Source: Porphyrobacter sp.
Lineage (GTDB): Bacteria; Pseudomonadota; Alphaproteobacteria; Sphingomonadales; Sphingomonadaceae
Direction of reading: 5' to 3'
Assembly: GCA_027531395.1 (NCBI GenBank)
Contig: JAPZRO010000003.1
Coordinates: 248,001-312,000, forward strand
Length of the DNA: 64,000 nucleotides
Shown piece by piece: positions 7,345-17,528 of this stretch. Numbering within the stretch: position 1 is the first letter of the stretch; the number at the start of each line of letters is the position of its first letter. The position numbers and the translations under genes were made by a program. The notes beneath the pieces are model-generated. The model saw only the letters and a list, made by a program, of their open reading frames with translations. It was not told the origin of the DNA and ran no database searches.

Positions 7345-10193
7345 GGCGCGCTCTCCTGCGCCTCGGCAGCGCGCTGCGCCGCATGGGCGCGGGCGGCGCG
7401 CTGGGCGATCTGGCTCAATTGCGCCAGCGCCAGCATCACCGCACCGAACACGGTCAGGAACACGCCGGTGTCAAACAGCATCGCGCTCGCCAGCTCGAAC
7501 TTGCCGATCAGCGGGAGCGAGAAATACTCGAAGGTCGAGGTCAGGAACGGCGCCCCGAACACCATCGCGCCCAGCCCCGTCGCCATCGCCACCAGCACGC
7601 CCCAAGCGATCATCTGGTGCTCGCCGAAGCGCCGCCGCCGGTCGGTCCAGTCATGCCCGGCCGCGAGATATTGCAGCAGGAAGGCGATCGCCACCACCAG
7701 CGCGGCGATGAATCCGCCGCCCGGCTGGTTGTGGCCGCGCAGGAACAGGTAGATGCCCACGGTCAGGGTCAGCGGCAGAGCAATGCGGCTCGCCATCACC
7801 AGCATCATCGGATGGCGCTCGGGCGAATGCGGCATATCCTCTTGCCAGCGCGCCAGCCGCGCGCCCGCGGCACCGCGCGCCGCCCCTTCGAGCAGCGCGA
7901 AGATGGCGAGGCCCGCGATCCCCAGCACGATGATCTCGCCCAGCGTATCGAAGGCGCGGAAGTCGACGAGGATGACGTTGACGACATTGGTCCCGCCGCC
8001 GCCCGGCTTGGCGTTGGCGAGGTGATAGGCGGAGATGCTCGCCCCCGGTTCGCGGGTCAGCATGGCCCATGAAATGCCGCCCATCAGCGCGCCGCCCGTC
8101 ACCGCCAGAGCCCCGTCGCGCCACTTGCGCGATGCGCTTGAGAGCATCGGCGGGGCCTTGGGCAGCAGGTTGAGCGCCAGCAGCAGCAGCAGGATCGTCA
8201 CCACCTCGACCGAAATCTGCGTCAGCGCGAGATCGGGCGCGGAGAAGCGCACGAAGGCGAGGCTGACGACGAGGCCGATCACGCTGATGTAGATCAGCAC
8301 GCGGAAGCGCTGGCGCGCATCGTTGACCACCGCTGCGGTCGCCGCGATCAGCAGCGCCCAGGCGATGATCGCGGGGGTCGAGGCAGGGAGGCCGGGCCGG
8401 GTGCCGGTCACGACGCCGCCGCCCGCCACCGCGCCCTCGATGATCAGCAAGACGATCACCGCAAATGTCGCGAGCACCATGCGCTGGAGCGAGGGCGTGT
8501 GCACCGCGACCATCGCCTTGCGCACACGGGTGTCGGCATAACCGAGTGCGGCTTCGAACATCCGCTTCGCATCGAGGTGGCGGATGCTCTCCCACGCACC
8601 CAGCAGCGCCGCGTGCCGCCACAGCAGCAGCGCCCCGGCCGCCACCGCGATGGTGCTGAGGATCAGCGCGAGGTTGACCCCATGCCATAGCGCCAGATCG
8701 AATTCGGGCGCAGGCGCGCCAATCACCGCCGCCGTCACCGCACCCACCAGCGGCGCGGCGAGCAGCATCGGGACGAGGCCGAGCAGCACCGCGAGCGCCG
8801 TCAGCAGCGCCGAGGGGCCCCACATTCCGGCGGCAGGATCATGCGCGCGGGCGAAAGGCTCGGGATCGCGCGGCGCTCCGAAGAACAGGTGGGCAGCGAG
8901 GCGCAGCGAATAGCCGACCGAGAAGGTCGCCCCGATCGTCGCCAGCACCGGCACCAGCCACGGCAGACCGAACAGCGCGACATGGGGCGTTTCGTAAAGC
9001 ATCATCTCCTTCGAGATGAACCCGCCCAGCGGCGGCAGGCCCGCCATCGACGCCGCCGCGATGGTCGCAATCACTGCGGTCACCGGCATCGCCTTGGCCA
9101 GCCCGCCCAGCCGCCGGATGTCGCGCGTGCCGGTCTCGTGGTCGACGATCCCCGCCGCCATGAACAGCGCGGCCTTGAAGGCGGCATGGTTGAGGATGTG
9201 CAGCACCGCCGCCAGCGCCGCCATCTCGAGGCTGAAGCCGAGCAGCATCACCAGCAGGCCGAGCTGGCTGATGGTCGAATAGGCGAGGATGCTCTTCAGA
9301 TCATGCCGGAACAGCGCCACCACCGCCGCGAACACCATCGTGACGAGGCCGACCGAGGTGACGATCACCGTGTAGGCCTCGGTCCCCGCCAGCACCGGCC
9401 ACAGCCGCGCGAGCAGGAACACGCCGGCCTTCACCATCGTCGCCGAGTGGAGATAGGCACTCACCGGGGTCGGCGCGGCCATCGCGTGGGGCAGCCAGAA
9501 ATGGAACGGGAACTGCGCCGACTTGGTGAAGCAGCCCACCAGCACCAGACCGAGGATCACGGGATAGAGCGGCGAGGCCTGCACCTGCGCTCCGCGTTCG
9601 AGGATCGTCGCCAGATCGAAGCTGTCCGCCGCCAGCCCGAGCAGCACCATGCCCCCGATCAGCGCAAGGCCGCCGCCGCCGGTCACCGCGAGCGCCATGC
9701 GCGCGCCCTGCCGCCCTTCCGCCTTGTGCTGCCAGAACCCGATCAGCAGGAAAGACGAAAGGCTGGTCAGCTCCCAGAACACCAGCAGCAGCAGCACATT
9801 GCCCGCCAGCACGATCCCCAGCATCGCCCCCTGAAACAGCATCAGGCTGGCGAAGAACCGCCCCGTCGCCTCGCCCTTGTGGAGGTAGAAATGGGCGAAG
9901 ATCACCACCAGCAGCCCGATGCCGAGGATCAGGCCGGCGAACATCAGCCCGAGCCCGTCTACCATCAACGCGAGATCGAGCCCGAGCGAGGGCACCCAGC
10001 TGACGCTCGCCGAGGGCGCAGCGCCGCCGATCACCGGCGCAGCAAGGCCCGCCAGCAGCGCAAGGCCTCCCGCGCTTGCTGCCGCGGCGATGCCCGAATG
10101 CAGCCCGCGCGAACCGGCCGGAAGCAGCGCGATCAGCAGTGCGGCAAGGAAGGGAAGCGCCACCAGCGTATAAAGGGTCAGACCCGTAGCCAT
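7341..10193 (-). CDS. mrpA: Fused Mrp Na+/H+ antiporter subunit A/B
   Basis: 950 residues. The N-terminal ~500 are NuoL-like (MLFQGAMLGIVLAGN, ELTSLSSFLLIGFW, HSATMVKAGVFLLARL). A central MrpA-specific/DUF4040 region follows (FSAPDLALTQISVEVVTILL). The last ~200 residues form an MrpB domain (RGHNQPGGGFIAALVVA). In Bacillus-type operons MrpA and MrpB are separate; here one polypeptide serves both, as in group 2 (Pha-type) systems of alphaproteobacteria. It is the first gene of the operon and its stop overlaps mrpC by 4 nt. It carries the main proton pathway of the antiporter. Fixed by length and motifs; the start could vary by a few codons. Confidence 0.94.
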   Translation of the reverse strand: MATGLTLYTLVALPFLAALLIALLPAGSRGLHSGIAAAASAGGLALLAGLAAPVIGGAAPSASVSWVPSLGLDLALMVDGLGLMFAGLILGIGLLVVIFAHFYLHKGEATGRFFASLMLFQGAMLGIVLAGNVLLLLVFWELTSLSSFLLIGFWQHKAEGRQGARMALAVTGGGGLALIGGMVLLGLAADSFDLATILERGAQVQASPLYPVILGLVLVGCFTKSAQFPFHFWLPHAMAAPTPVSAYLHSATMVKAGVFLLARLWPVLAGTEAYTVIVTSVGLVTMVFAAVVALFRHDLKSILAYSTISQLGLLVMLLGFSLEMAALAAVLHILNHAAFKAALFMAAGIVDHETGTRDIRRLGGLAKAMPVTAVIATIAAASMAGLPPLGGFISKEMMLYETPHVALFGLPWLVPVLATIGATFSVGYSLRLAAHLFFGAPRDPEPFARAHDPAAGMWGPSALLTALAVLLGLVPMLLAAPLVGAVTAAVIGAPAPEFDLALWHGVNLALILSTIAVAAGALLLWRHAALLGAWESIRHLDAKRMFEAALGYADTRVRKAMVAVHTPSLQRMVLATFAVIVLLIIEGAVAGGGVVTGTRPGLPASTPAIIAWALLIAATAAVVNDARQRFRVLIYISVIGLVVSLAFVRFSAPDLALTQISVEVVTILLLLLALNLLPKAPPMLSSASRKWRDGALAVTGGALMGGISWAMLTREPGASISAYHLANAKPGGGGTNVVNVILVDFRAFDTLGEIIVLGIAGLAIFALLEGAARGAAGARLARWQEDMPHSPERHPMMLVMASRIALPLTLTVGIYLFLRGHNQPGGGFIAALVVAIAFLLQYLAAGHDWTDRRRRFGEHQMIAWGVLVAMATGLGAMVFGAPFLTSTFEYFSLPLIGKFELASAMLFDTGVFLTVFGAVMLALAQLSQIAQRAARAHAAQRAAEAQESAP

Positions 10194-10320
10194 GGGCGGT
10201 TCCGGTGGCTCCCCTGCCAGAATTGGCGTTGCGACAGCGCCATTTGCGCGTGTGCGACCTTAAACGAGGGGTTTGCACAAGGACAAGCCAAACCGCCCGG
10301 CGAGCCCGAGAGGCAGTTTC

Positions 10321-10872
10321 TCAGTCGCCTTCGAATTCCATCAGCGCGGAGACTGCGATGCCCGCGTCGCGCAAGCGCTGCGCGCCCCCGAGGTCGGGCA
10401 GGTCGATCACGAACAGCGCGCGTTCGATCACCGCCCCGGCCTTGCGCAGCAGCGCGGCCGAGGCCAGCGCGGTGCCGCCGGTGGCGATCAGGTCATCGAC
10501 GATCACCACCTTCTGCCCCGGCTCGATCGCGCCGGGATCGATCTCCAGCCGGTCGGTGCCGTATTCCAGCGCATAGTCGATGCCGATAGTCTCGATCGGA
10601 AGCTTGCCGGGCTTGCGCACGGGGACGAAGCCGACCCCCAGCTGCACCGCCACCGCCGCGCCGAAGATGAAGCCGCGCGCTTCCATCCCGGCGATCTTGT
10701 GCGCGCCCGCCTCGTCGGCAAGGCCGGCAAGGTGGTGGACGCTCGCCGCCATGCCCTGATGGTGGCCGATCAGCGTGGTTATGTCGCGGAACTGGATGCC
10801 CGGATGCGGAAAGTCCGGCACGGTGCGCACCAGCGCCTTGAGGTCTTCGCGGGAGAGATGCGGTGCGGTCAT
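10321..10872 (-). CDS. apt: Adenine phosphoribosyltransferase
   Basis: 183 residues, the usual Apt length. The PRPP-binding motif VVIVDDLIATGGTA is at about 122-135, and the Apt signatures MEARGFIFGAA and RKPGKLP are present. The enzyme converts adenine plus PRPP to AMP in purine salvage in the cytosol. It lies downstream of petC on the same strand but is separated from it by a terminator-like hairpin, so it is probably transcribed on its own. The 127-nt gap to mrpA shows no clear feature. Confidence 0.96.
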   Translation of the reverse strand: MTAPHLSREDLKALVRTVPDFPHPGIQFRDITTLIGHHQGMAASVHHLAGLADEAGAHKIAGMEARGFIFGAAVAVQLGVGFVPVRKPGKLPIETIGIDYALEYGTDRLEIDPGAIEPGQKVVIVDDLIATGGTALASAALLRKAGAVIERALFVIDLPDLGGAQRLRDAGIAVSALMEFEGD

Positions 10873-10908
10873 GTCGGAAGCGGCCCCTTTCGCGCCCTAG
10901 AAAGCAGA

Positions 10909-10941
10909 GCGCCCCGCCATCCGCAAGGGACGACGGGGCGC
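10909..10941 (-). terminator. Candidate intrinsic terminator after petC
   Basis: GCGCCCCG (10909-10916) pairs perfectly with CGGGGCGC (10934-10941). Read on the minus strand it lies 23 nt past the petC stop and is followed by a T/C-rich run (TCTGCTTTCT). It should end the petABC transcript before apt. Confidence 0.6.
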
Positions 10942-10964
10942 ATCGGCGTTTCGGTGGAAGAAGC

Positions 10965-11822
10965 TTACTTCTTCTTGGGCTTCATGCCGGCCCAGACCTG
11001 CTTGTACGACAGGAAGGCCAGCGCTGTGGCGAACAGCAGGAAGCCGAGCACCGCCCAGCCGGTCTGCTTGCGGGCCACCAGCGAAGGCTCCGCGGTCCAG
11101 GTAAGGAAGGCGGCGACGTCTTCGGCCATCTGAGGGATGGTCGAGGCGGTGCCGTCGGCATAGGTCACCTGCCCGTCGATCGCGAGCGGCGGAGCCATGG
11201 CGATGTTCACGTTGGGGAAGTGCTTGTTGAAGTAGAGGCCCGCCGGGGTCTCGAAGCCGACCTTCGCGGCCTTCTCCGGATCAGGCTCGCCATAGCCGGT
11301 CAGCAGCGAATAGACGTAGTTCGAACCGTCGTGACGCGCCTTGGTCATCAGCGAGAGATCGGGCGGGATTGCGTTGTTGTTGGCCGCAGCCGCCGCGATG
11401 GCGTTGGGGAACGGCATCGGGAAGGTGTCGGTCGGCTCGCCCGGACGGGTGGTGGTCTCGCCGGTGTTCGGATCGATGCCCGGCACGGTCCAGCTGGCCG
11501 CTTCAGCGTCGACTTCGGCTTCCGAATAGCCCAGCTCGCGTAGGTTGCGGAAGGCGACGAACTTCAGGCTGTGGCAGGCCGAGCAGACTTCCTTGTAGAC
11601 CTGGTAGCCGCGCTGCAGCTGGGCCACGTCCCACTTGCCCATCGGGCCGTCGAACGAGAAGCCGCCTTCGGGGCCTTCCCCATGCTCGTAGAAGGCGTAG
11701 GACGGCTGCTTTTCCGGCGCCGGGCCGAACGCGAGGTTGTAGGCACCGGGAACCAGCGACCACAGCACCAGCACCGCGGTGATGGCGAGGCCGAAGATGA
11801 TGCCTCCGAGACGAATAGTCAT
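10965..11822 (-). CDS. petC: Ubiquinol-cytochrome c reductase, cytochrome c1
   Basis: 285 residues. An N-terminal hydrophobic signal helix is followed by the haem c motif CSACH at 80-84, a downstream Met ligand region (IAMAPPL) and a C-terminal membrane anchor ending in a basic KPKKK tail. I chose ATG 11822 (MTIRLGG), which has a purine-rich AAAGAG site upstream; the longer frame is unsupported. The protein passes electrons from the Rieske centre to cytochrome c in the periplasm. It is the third gene of petABC, 55 nt after petB. Confidence 0.95.
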   Translation of the reverse strand: MTIRLGGIIFGLAITAVLVLWSLVPGAYNLAFGPAPEKQPSYAFYEHGEGPEGGFSFDGPMGKWDVAQLQRGYQVYKEVCSACHSLKFVAFRNLRELGYSEAEVDAEAASWTVPGIDPNTGETTTRPGEPTDTFPMPFPNAIAAAAANNNAIPPDLSLMTKARHDGSNYVYSLLTGYGEPDPEKAAKVGFETPAGLYFNKHFPNVNIAMAPPLAIDGQVTYADGTASTIPQMAEDVAAFLTWTAEPSLVARKQTGWAVLGFLLFATALAFLSYKQVWAGMKPKKK

Positions 11823-11877
11823 GACCGAACTCTTTCTCGTTATCGGGTCAGATTGCGTGTGAACTGCGTGCCGTCGA

Positions 11878-13239
11878 TCACTCGGCCGGCTGCAGCGAAC
11901 CATCGGGTGCCGCGCCAGCTTCGCCCGCAGCGGCCGTGCCAGTGCGCGGTTCGGCGGCGGCGGTGTCCTTGCCGAGCACCGCTTCGGTGATCGAGAAGGG
12001 CAGCGGCTTGGGCACTTCGATCTGGCTCACGATCGGCAGGATCACCAGGAAGTGCAGGAAGTAGTACGCCGTGGCGATCTGGCTGAGGATCACGAAGGGC
12101 TCCTCGGCCGGGGCGCCGCCGCAGTAGAACAGCACTGCCATGGTCGGGATCAGGCCGAACCAGAAGAACTTGTTGAACAGCGGACGGTAGTGGCCCGAAC
12201 GCACCGGGCTCTTGTCCAGCCAGGGCAGGACGAACCACAGCAGGATCGAGCCGAACATCGCGATCACACCCAGCAGCTTGGCCGGCACCAGCACGATGCC
12301 GGTGAACGGGATCGTGAGATCGCCGGTGAAGGCGCGCAGGATCGCGTAGAACGGCCAGAAGTACCATTCCGGAACGATGTGCGCCGGGGTCGAGAGCGGG
12401 TTCGCCTCGATGTAGTTGTCCGGGTGACCCAGGGCGTTGGGCAGGAAGAACACCATGGTGGCGAAGGCGATCAGGAACACGCCGAGGCCGAACCCGTCCT
12501 TCGCCGTGTAGTACGGGTGGAACGGCACGGTGTCGCTCTCGCTCTTCACTTCCACGCCGGTCGGGTTCGACGAGCCCGGGATGTGCAGCGCCCAGACGTG
12601 GAGGATCACCACACCGAGGATCACGAAAGGCAGCAGGAAGTGCAGCGAGAAGAAGCGGTTCAGCGCAGCGTTGTCGGGGGCAAAGCCACCGAGGATCCAG
12701 TGCTGGATCGGTTCACCGATCAGCGGGATCGCGCCGAACAGGCCGGTGATCACCTGCGCACCCCAGAAGCTCATCTGGCCCCACGGCAGCACGTAGCCCA
12801 TGAAGGCGGTCGCCATCATCAGCAGGAAGATCACGACGCCGAGCAGCCAGATCATCTCGCGCGGGGCCTTGTACGAAGAGTAGAAGAAGCCGCGGAAGAT
12901 GTGCAGGTAGACGACGATGAAGAAGAAGCTCGCGCCGTTGGCGTGGGCATAGCGCATTGCCCAGCCCCAATTCACGTCACGCATGATGTGCTCGACCGTG
13001 CCGAAGGCCACCGCCTGATTGGCGGCGTAGTGCATCGCGAGGACGACGCCGGTGACGATCTGGATCATCAGGCAGAAGCCGGCGAGCACGCCGAAGTTCC
13101 ACATGTAGTTGAGGTTGCGCGGCACCGGATAGCCGGCCCCGACCGCGTTGTAGACGAGGCGCGGCAGCGGCAGCTTCTCGTCAAGCCACTTGGTCAGAGC
13201 GGTCTTCGGTTCGTATTGCTTGGCCCAGGCGAAACTCAT
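11878..13239 (-). CDS. petB: Ubiquinol-cytochrome c reductase, cytochrome b
   Basis: 453 residues and about eight membrane helices. The four haem ligands have the invariant 14-residue spacing: His99/His113 and His200/His214. The Qo-site motif PEWYF is present in the second half. The C-terminal ~25 residues are an Ala/Glu-rich extension. Cytochrome b oxidises ubiquinol and reduces quinone across the membrane, driving the proton-motive Q cycle. It follows petA by 70 nt and precedes petC, the standard alphaproteobacterial order. Confidence 0.96.
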   Translation of the reverse strand: MSFAWAKQYEPKTALTKWLDEKLPLPRLVYNAVGAGYPVPRNLNYMWNFGVLAGFCLMIQIVTGVVLAMHYAANQAVAFGTVEHIMRDVNWGWAMRYAHANGASFFFIVVYLHIFRGFFYSSYKAPREMIWLLGVVIFLLMMATAFMGYVLPWGQMSFWGAQVITGLFGAIPLIGEPIQHWILGGFAPDNAALNRFFSLHFLLPFVILGVVILHVWALHIPGSSNPTGVEVKSESDTVPFHPYYTAKDGFGLGVFLIAFATMVFFLPNALGHPDNYIEANPLSTPAHIVPEWYFWPFYAILRAFTGDLTIPFTGIVLVPAKLLGVIAMFGSILLWFVLPWLDKSPVRSGHYRPLFNKFFWFGLIPTMAVLFYCGGAPAEEPFVILSQIATAYYFLHFLVILPIVSQIEVPKPLPFSITEAVLGKDTAAAEPRTGTAAAGEAGAAPDGSLQPAE

Positions 13240-13309
13240 GGCGTTCTCTCGGCTTGATCGAAAGTGAAAAGGCGAAAAGCGATTATCGTTGTGATTGAGC
13301 TACGTAAGC

Positions 13310-13873
13310 TCAGCCAACGCGGATGACGGCGTCGGAGGTGAACTCGTATTCCGGCACCATCAGGTTGAGCGGCGCCGGGCCCTTGCGGATGCGACCGGCA
13401 ACGTCGTAGTGCGAACCGTGGCAGGGGCAGAAATAGCCGCCGAACTCGCCCTTGTTCTCGCCTTCGGCAGCGCCCAGCGGCACGCAGCCGAGGTGGGTGC
13501 AGACGCCCATGGTGACGAGGATGTCCTCATGGCCTTCCTTGGTGCGCTCGGCGAGAGTGGCCGGATCGCGCATCGAGGCAGCGTCGTCCTTCTTGGCGGA
13601 GGCGATTTCCTCGGGCGTCAGGCGCTTCACGAACAGCGGCTGCTTGCGGAAGATCGCCTTGATCGACTGGCCGGGCTGGATCGCGCTGACATCGACGTCG
13701 GTGGTGCTCGCCGCGAGCACGTCGGCCGAGGCCGACATCTGGCTGACCAGCGGGAACAGCAGCGAAGCGCCGCCGACCCCGGCCGTGCTGAGCGCGGCGA
13801 TGTGAATCCAGTCGCGGCGGCGGACGCCCTCTTCAGAGCCCGTTTCGCTGATTACGGCCGTGTCAGAAGCCAT
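13310..13873 (-). CDS. petA: Ubiquinol-cytochrome c reductase, Rieske iron-sulfur subunit
   Basis: 187 residues. A twin-arginine type N-terminus (RRRDW at 18-22) precedes one membrane helix (about 24-42). The [2Fe-2S] ligands lie in CTHLGC (125-130) and CPCHGSH (149-155). The protein takes electrons from ubiquinol at the Qo site and delivers them to cytochrome c1. It is the first gene of the operon. The 228-nt region upstream should hold the promoter, but I could not assign convincing boxes. Confidence 0.96.
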   Translation of the reverse strand: MASDTAVISETGSEEGVRRRDWIHIAALSTAGVGGASLLFPLVSQMSASADVLAASTTDVDVSAIQPGQSIKAIFRKQPLFVKRLTPEEIASAKKDDAASMRDPATLAERTKEGHEDILVTMGVCTHLGCVPLGAAEGENKGEFGGYFCPCHGSHYDVAGRIRKGPAPLNLMVPEYEFTSDAVIRVG

Positions 13874-14101
13874 TTCGTGTTACCCTGCTCGTCTTGCCGC
13901 GCCGGAAAAACGGCCCGCGCGGCGTGGTGTTCCAGTGGCGGGGCGGATGCCCCATTAGCGTTCCGTCGATTGATCCCCGCTCCGGGTCTGTGCGCGATTG
14001 TCACACGCCTGACCCGAAACTCGCGGGGGCAATTAACGACAAACCTGCGAGATTCCAACCGTGTTTTAAGCAAGCCCTGTTCGCGCTCGCGCAAGGCATC
14101 G
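13874..14101. other. Intergenic region upstream of petA
   Basis: 228 nt between petA and the end of pgeF, both on the minus strand. A GGGGC/GCCCC mini-hairpin is visible near 13937-13952. I see no RNA gene and no clear promoter boxes, though the petABC promoter should be here. Confidence 0.4.
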
Positions 14102-14854
14102 TCAGGGCAGGGTGATCATGCTGATCTGTCTGCCATAATTCGCCTCGCACGCCTGCGTGGACCTGCGATGCGAATGGTAACGCGCGACATGTGAGAATGT
14201 ATCCCGGCTCAGATCAGCAATTTTGCTAAGGCCTGCGCCGGCCAGCCGCGCCATGATGTAGCCCGGCAGATCGAAGTGCCAGCGCGCTGTGCCGTCCCGC
14301 TCCGGCGCGGGGGCGAAGAAGGCGTCGTCCGAGGCGCCAAAGCGGGCGCGGAAGGGGGCATCGACCTCGTAGCTCGCCTGCGCGATCGTCGGGCCGAGCG
14401 CTGCCGCGATCCGCTCGCGCCGTGCGCCGAGGGCCTCCATCGCGGCGATGGTGTTCTCCAGCACGCCGTCGACCGCCCCGCGCCAGCCGGCATGGGCCGC
14501 GCCGATGACGCCCGCTTCCGCGTCGGCGAACAGGATGGGGCCGCAGTCGGCGGTGACGATCCCGAGCACGATGCCCGGGGTCGCCGTCACCACCGCGTCA
14601 GCGACGGGCCTGCCCTCGGCCCCGTCGTCCCACGCTGTGGTGACGGTCACGACATCGGGCGAATGCACCTGATGCGGTGCCGCCAGCTGCCCGCCCGCGC
14701 GGATCGCGTCGGTCGCCGCGGCGCGCAGCAACCGCACCTCGGCCGGATCGCCCGGCCCGCCGAAGCCGAACTGGTGAACGCCGCCCGCGCTCCCGAAGAA
14801 GCCGTGCGGCACGCCTTCGAGCACCGCGCTGCGCTCGATCTGGAAGGGGGTCAT
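14102..14854 (-). CDS. pgeF: Peptidoglycan editing factor PgeF (YfiH family, laccase-domain)
   Basis: 250 residues. The conserved metal/active-site residues are all visible: His61/His64 (PHQVHS), Cys104 in TADCGP and His121 in HAGWRG. The family was long annotated as polyphenol oxidase or laccase; the E. coli member removes misincorporated L-Ser from peptidoglycan precursors, and other members have purine-nucleoside activity. The ATG at 14854 is one nucleotide past the pepN stop, which fixes the start and indicates co-transcription with pepN. Confidence 0.92.
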   Translation of the reverse strand: MTPFQIERSAVLEGVPHGFFGSAGGVHQFGFGGPGDPAEVRLLRAAATDAIRAGGQLAAPHQVHSPDVVTVTTAWDDGAEGRPVADAVVTATPGIVLGIVTADCGPILFADAEAGVIGAAHAGWRGAVDGVLENTIAAMEALGARRERIAAALGPTIAQASYEVDAPFRARFGASDDAFFAPAPERDGTARWHFDLPGYIMARLAGAGLSKIADLSRDTFSHVARYHSHRRSTQACEANYGRQISMITLP

Positions 14855-14855
14855 C

Positions 14856-17519
14856 TCAGTCTTCCAGACTGCGGCTGACCTGCTCGAAGGTGTCGCGCGA
14901 CAGGTTGCCCGCCGCCATGATCCGTTCAAGCTCGCCCTTCATCAGCGCCGCCCGCCCGGGCTCGAGCCGCCGCCAGCGTCCCAGCGCAGGCACGAACTTC
15001 GCGGCGGTCTGCGGATTGACCGGATCGAGCGCGAGGATCACGTCGGCGATCATCCGGTAGCCCGCTCCGTCGGCGGCATGGAAGCCCTGCGGATTGCCCG
15101 CGAAGGCCATGTAGAGCGAGCGCACGCGGTTGGGGTTCCTGAGCGTGAAGTCGGGGTGCCCGGCCAGCACCCGCACCTGCGCGATCACATCGGGATGGAG
15201 CGAGAGCGCCTGAAGGGTGAACCACTTGTCGATCACCAGATCATTGCCCTTGTAGCGCTGGTAGAACGACGCCAGCCGCTCGGCGCGCTCGGGTGCATCC
15301 AAGCTGCACAGCACCATCAGCGCGCCCTGCCGGTCGGTCATGTTGTCGGCGGCGTCATATTGCTGCGCGGCGAGCGTGGCGGCGCGCGCGGGATCGGCGG
15401 CCGCGATCAGCACCAGCGCCTGCGTCTTGACCTTGCGCGCCCCGCGCCCGGCCGGATCGTCGAGCGCCACGGCAGAGGTGCGGGCGTGCAGCGCATCGAG
15501 CTCGGCCGCCAGCGCGGTACCGATCGCCGCCTTGAGCCCCTCGCGCGCGGCGTGGATCGCGCCCGGATCGCCGAGCCGCTCGCCGTTCGCCATCACCTCG
15601 AACAAATAGGCTTCGGACGGCAGCATCATCAGCTCGCCGCGCATCGCGTCGTCGAGGGCGATGTCCGCGATGCTGGAGCGGAACGCGCCGATGATCGCCG
15701 CCTCGCCTGCCGCCTGCTCCTCGGCCGACAGCGCACCGCTGGCGGTGCCGACGAGGTGGCCGACGGCCAGCTCCTGCAGCGCCTCGTAGCGCGCGAAGGG
15801 ATCATCGTCCTGCGCGGCGAGGAAGACGAGGTCCTCGCGCGCCAGCTCGCGCTCGATCACCACCGGGGCCGTGAAGCCGCGGTTGATCGAGACCACCGGA
15901 TCGGGGCCCGCCAGCGGCAGGATGAAGGTCTGCTCGGCCTGCGAGAGCACCACCAGCTGCTCCGCCCCGAGCGTGCCGCTTGCGCGCGAATGCACCGCAA
16001 TCCGCAGCGGGATCGGCATCGGCGCCTTGTCGGGCTGGCCCGGCGTTGCGGGGACGGTCTGCCTGAGGGTCAGCACCAGCGAATCCCCGTGGACGTGCTG
16101 CGCCACGGTGACGCGCGGCGTGCCGGCCTGCGAATACCACAGGCGGAATTGTCCGAGATCGAGCCCCGCGCCGTCCTCGATCGCCTTGACGAAATCCTCG
16201 CAGGTCGCGGCCTCGCCGTCATGGCGCTCGAAATAGAGATCGGTGCCCGCGCGGAAGCGCTCGGTGCCCGCCATCGAGCGCATCATGCGGATCACCTCGG
16301 CGCCCTTGTTATAGACGGTCGCGGTGTAGAAGTTGTTGATCTCGCGATAGGAATCAGGCCGGATCGGGTGCGCCAGCGGCCCTGCATCCTCGGGGAACTG
16401 CGCCGCGCGCAGGATCCGCACATCCTCGATCCGCTTGACCGCCTCGCCCCGCATGTCCTGCGAGAACAGCTGGTCGCGCAGCACGGTGAAGCCTTCCTTC
16501 AGGGACAGCTGGAACCAGTCGCGGCAGGTGATGCGGTTGCCCGACCAGTTGTGGAAATATTCGTGGGCGATCACGCCTTCCACGGCGTCGAAATCGGCGT
16601 CGGTCGCGGTGTCGGCGTCGGCCAGCACATATTTGGTGTTGAAGACGTTGAGACCCTTGTTCTCCATCGCCCCCATGTTGAAGTCGCTCACCGCGACGAT
16701 GTTGTAGAGATCGAGGTCGTATTCGCGCCCGAACACCTGCTCGTCCCACGCCATCGAGCGATGCAGCGATTCGAGCGCGTGATCGGTGCGGTCGAGGTCT
16801 TCGCGGCGCACCCAGATGTTGCATTCGACCTCGCGGCCGGAACAGGTGGTGAAAGGCTTGGAGTTCGCCACCAGATCGCCGGCCACCAGCGCGAACAGGT
16901 AGGACGGCTTGGGCCAGGGATCGTGCCACTCGGCCCAGTGGGTGCCGTTCTCGCCCTCGCCCTCGGCCACCTTGTTGCCGTTGCACAGCAGGATCGGGAA
17001 GGCCGCCTGCGGCCCCGCCATCCGCACGGTGTAGACCGAGAGCACGTCGGGCCGGTCGGGGAAGAAGGTGATGCGGCGGAAGCCCTCGGCCTCGCACTGG
17101 GTGCAGAGCATCCCGCCCGAGGCATAGAGGCCCATCAGCTGGGTGTTGGCGCTGGGATCGATTTCGGTCTCGACCACGATCAGGTGGCTGTCGCCCCGCA
17201 GCGGGACGATCAGGTCAGGCCCGTCCATACGCCAGTCGGCGGCTTCGCCATCAACCGTCACGCTCAGCGGCGTCAGGCTGTCGCCATTGAGGCGGATGGT
17301 GTCGGCGTGGTCGGCGCGGGCGTTGCGCTGCACCGTCAGCTCGGCGCGCACGCGGGTGCGGGCGAGGCCGAGATCGAAGTCGAGCTTCACCTCCGGCACC
17401 AGCCAGCCGAACGGGCGATAATCCTCGCGCAGGATCACCGGCGGCTGATGCGGGCTCGGCGCGGCATCGGCGAGTTCGGGGTTGCCTTCGGGGTTCTGGG
17501 GGGTGGTTGCGATATCCAT
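14856..17519 (-). CDS. pepN: Aminopeptidase N (M1 zinc metallopeptidase)
   Basis: 887 residues, the usual PepN length. The exopeptidase motif GAMEN is at 283-287, and the zinc site HEYFH (319-323) is completed by Glu342 (KEGF). The C-terminal helical domain is intact. It removes N-terminal residues from peptides in the cytoplasm. I chose ATG 17519 (MDIATTPQ). It is the first gene of a pair with pgeF and diverges from the SDR gene at 17572 across 52 nt. Confidence 0.96.
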   Translation of the reverse strand: MDIATTPQNPEGNPELADAAPSPHQPPVILREDYRPFGWLVPEVKLDFDLGLARTRVRAELTVQRNARADHADTIRLNGDSLTPLSVTVDGEAADWRMDGPDLIVPLRGDSHLIVVETEIDPSANTQLMGLYASGGMLCTQCEAEGFRRITFFPDRPDVLSVYTVRMAGPQAAFPILLCNGNKVAEGEGENGTHWAEWHDPWPKPSYLFALVAGDLVANSKPFTTCSGREVECNIWVRREDLDRTDHALESLHRSMAWDEQVFGREYDLDLYNIVAVSDFNMGAMENKGLNVFNTKYVLADADTATDADFDAVEGVIAHEYFHNWSGNRITCRDWFQLSLKEGFTVLRDQLFSQDMRGEAVKRIEDVRILRAAQFPEDAGPLAHPIRPDSYREINNFYTATVYNKGAEVIRMMRSMAGTERFRAGTDLYFERHDGEAATCEDFVKAIEDGAGLDLGQFRLWYSQAGTPRVTVAQHVHGDSLVLTLRQTVPATPGQPDKAPMPIPLRIAVHSRASGTLGAEQLVVLSQAEQTFILPLAGPDPVVSINRGFTAPVVIERELAREDLVFLAAQDDDPFARYEALQELAVGHLVGTASGALSAEEQAAGEAAIIGAFRSSIADIALDDAMRGELMMLPSEAYLFEVMANGERLGDPGAIHAAREGLKAAIGTALAAELDALHARTSAVALDDPAGRGARKVKTQALVLIAAADPARAATLAAQQYDAADNMTDRQGALMVLCSLDAPERAERLASFYQRYKGNDLVIDKWFTLQALSLHPDVIAQVRVLAGHPDFTLRNPNRVRSLYMAFAGNPQGFHAADGAGYRMIADVILALDPVNPQTAAKFVPALGRWRRLEPGRAALMKGELERIMAAGNLSRDTFEQVSRSLED

Positions 17520-17528
17520 GGCCGCCGA

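Noticed and set aside
8841-10589. Long plus-strand frame opposite mrpA and apt
   Set aside because: Charged low-complexity translation; crosses the ends of two well-supported genes.
14102-14854. Multicopper polyphenol oxidase/laccase
   Set aside because: The laccase-domain name is historical; motifs match PgeF/YfiH, not multicopper oxidases.
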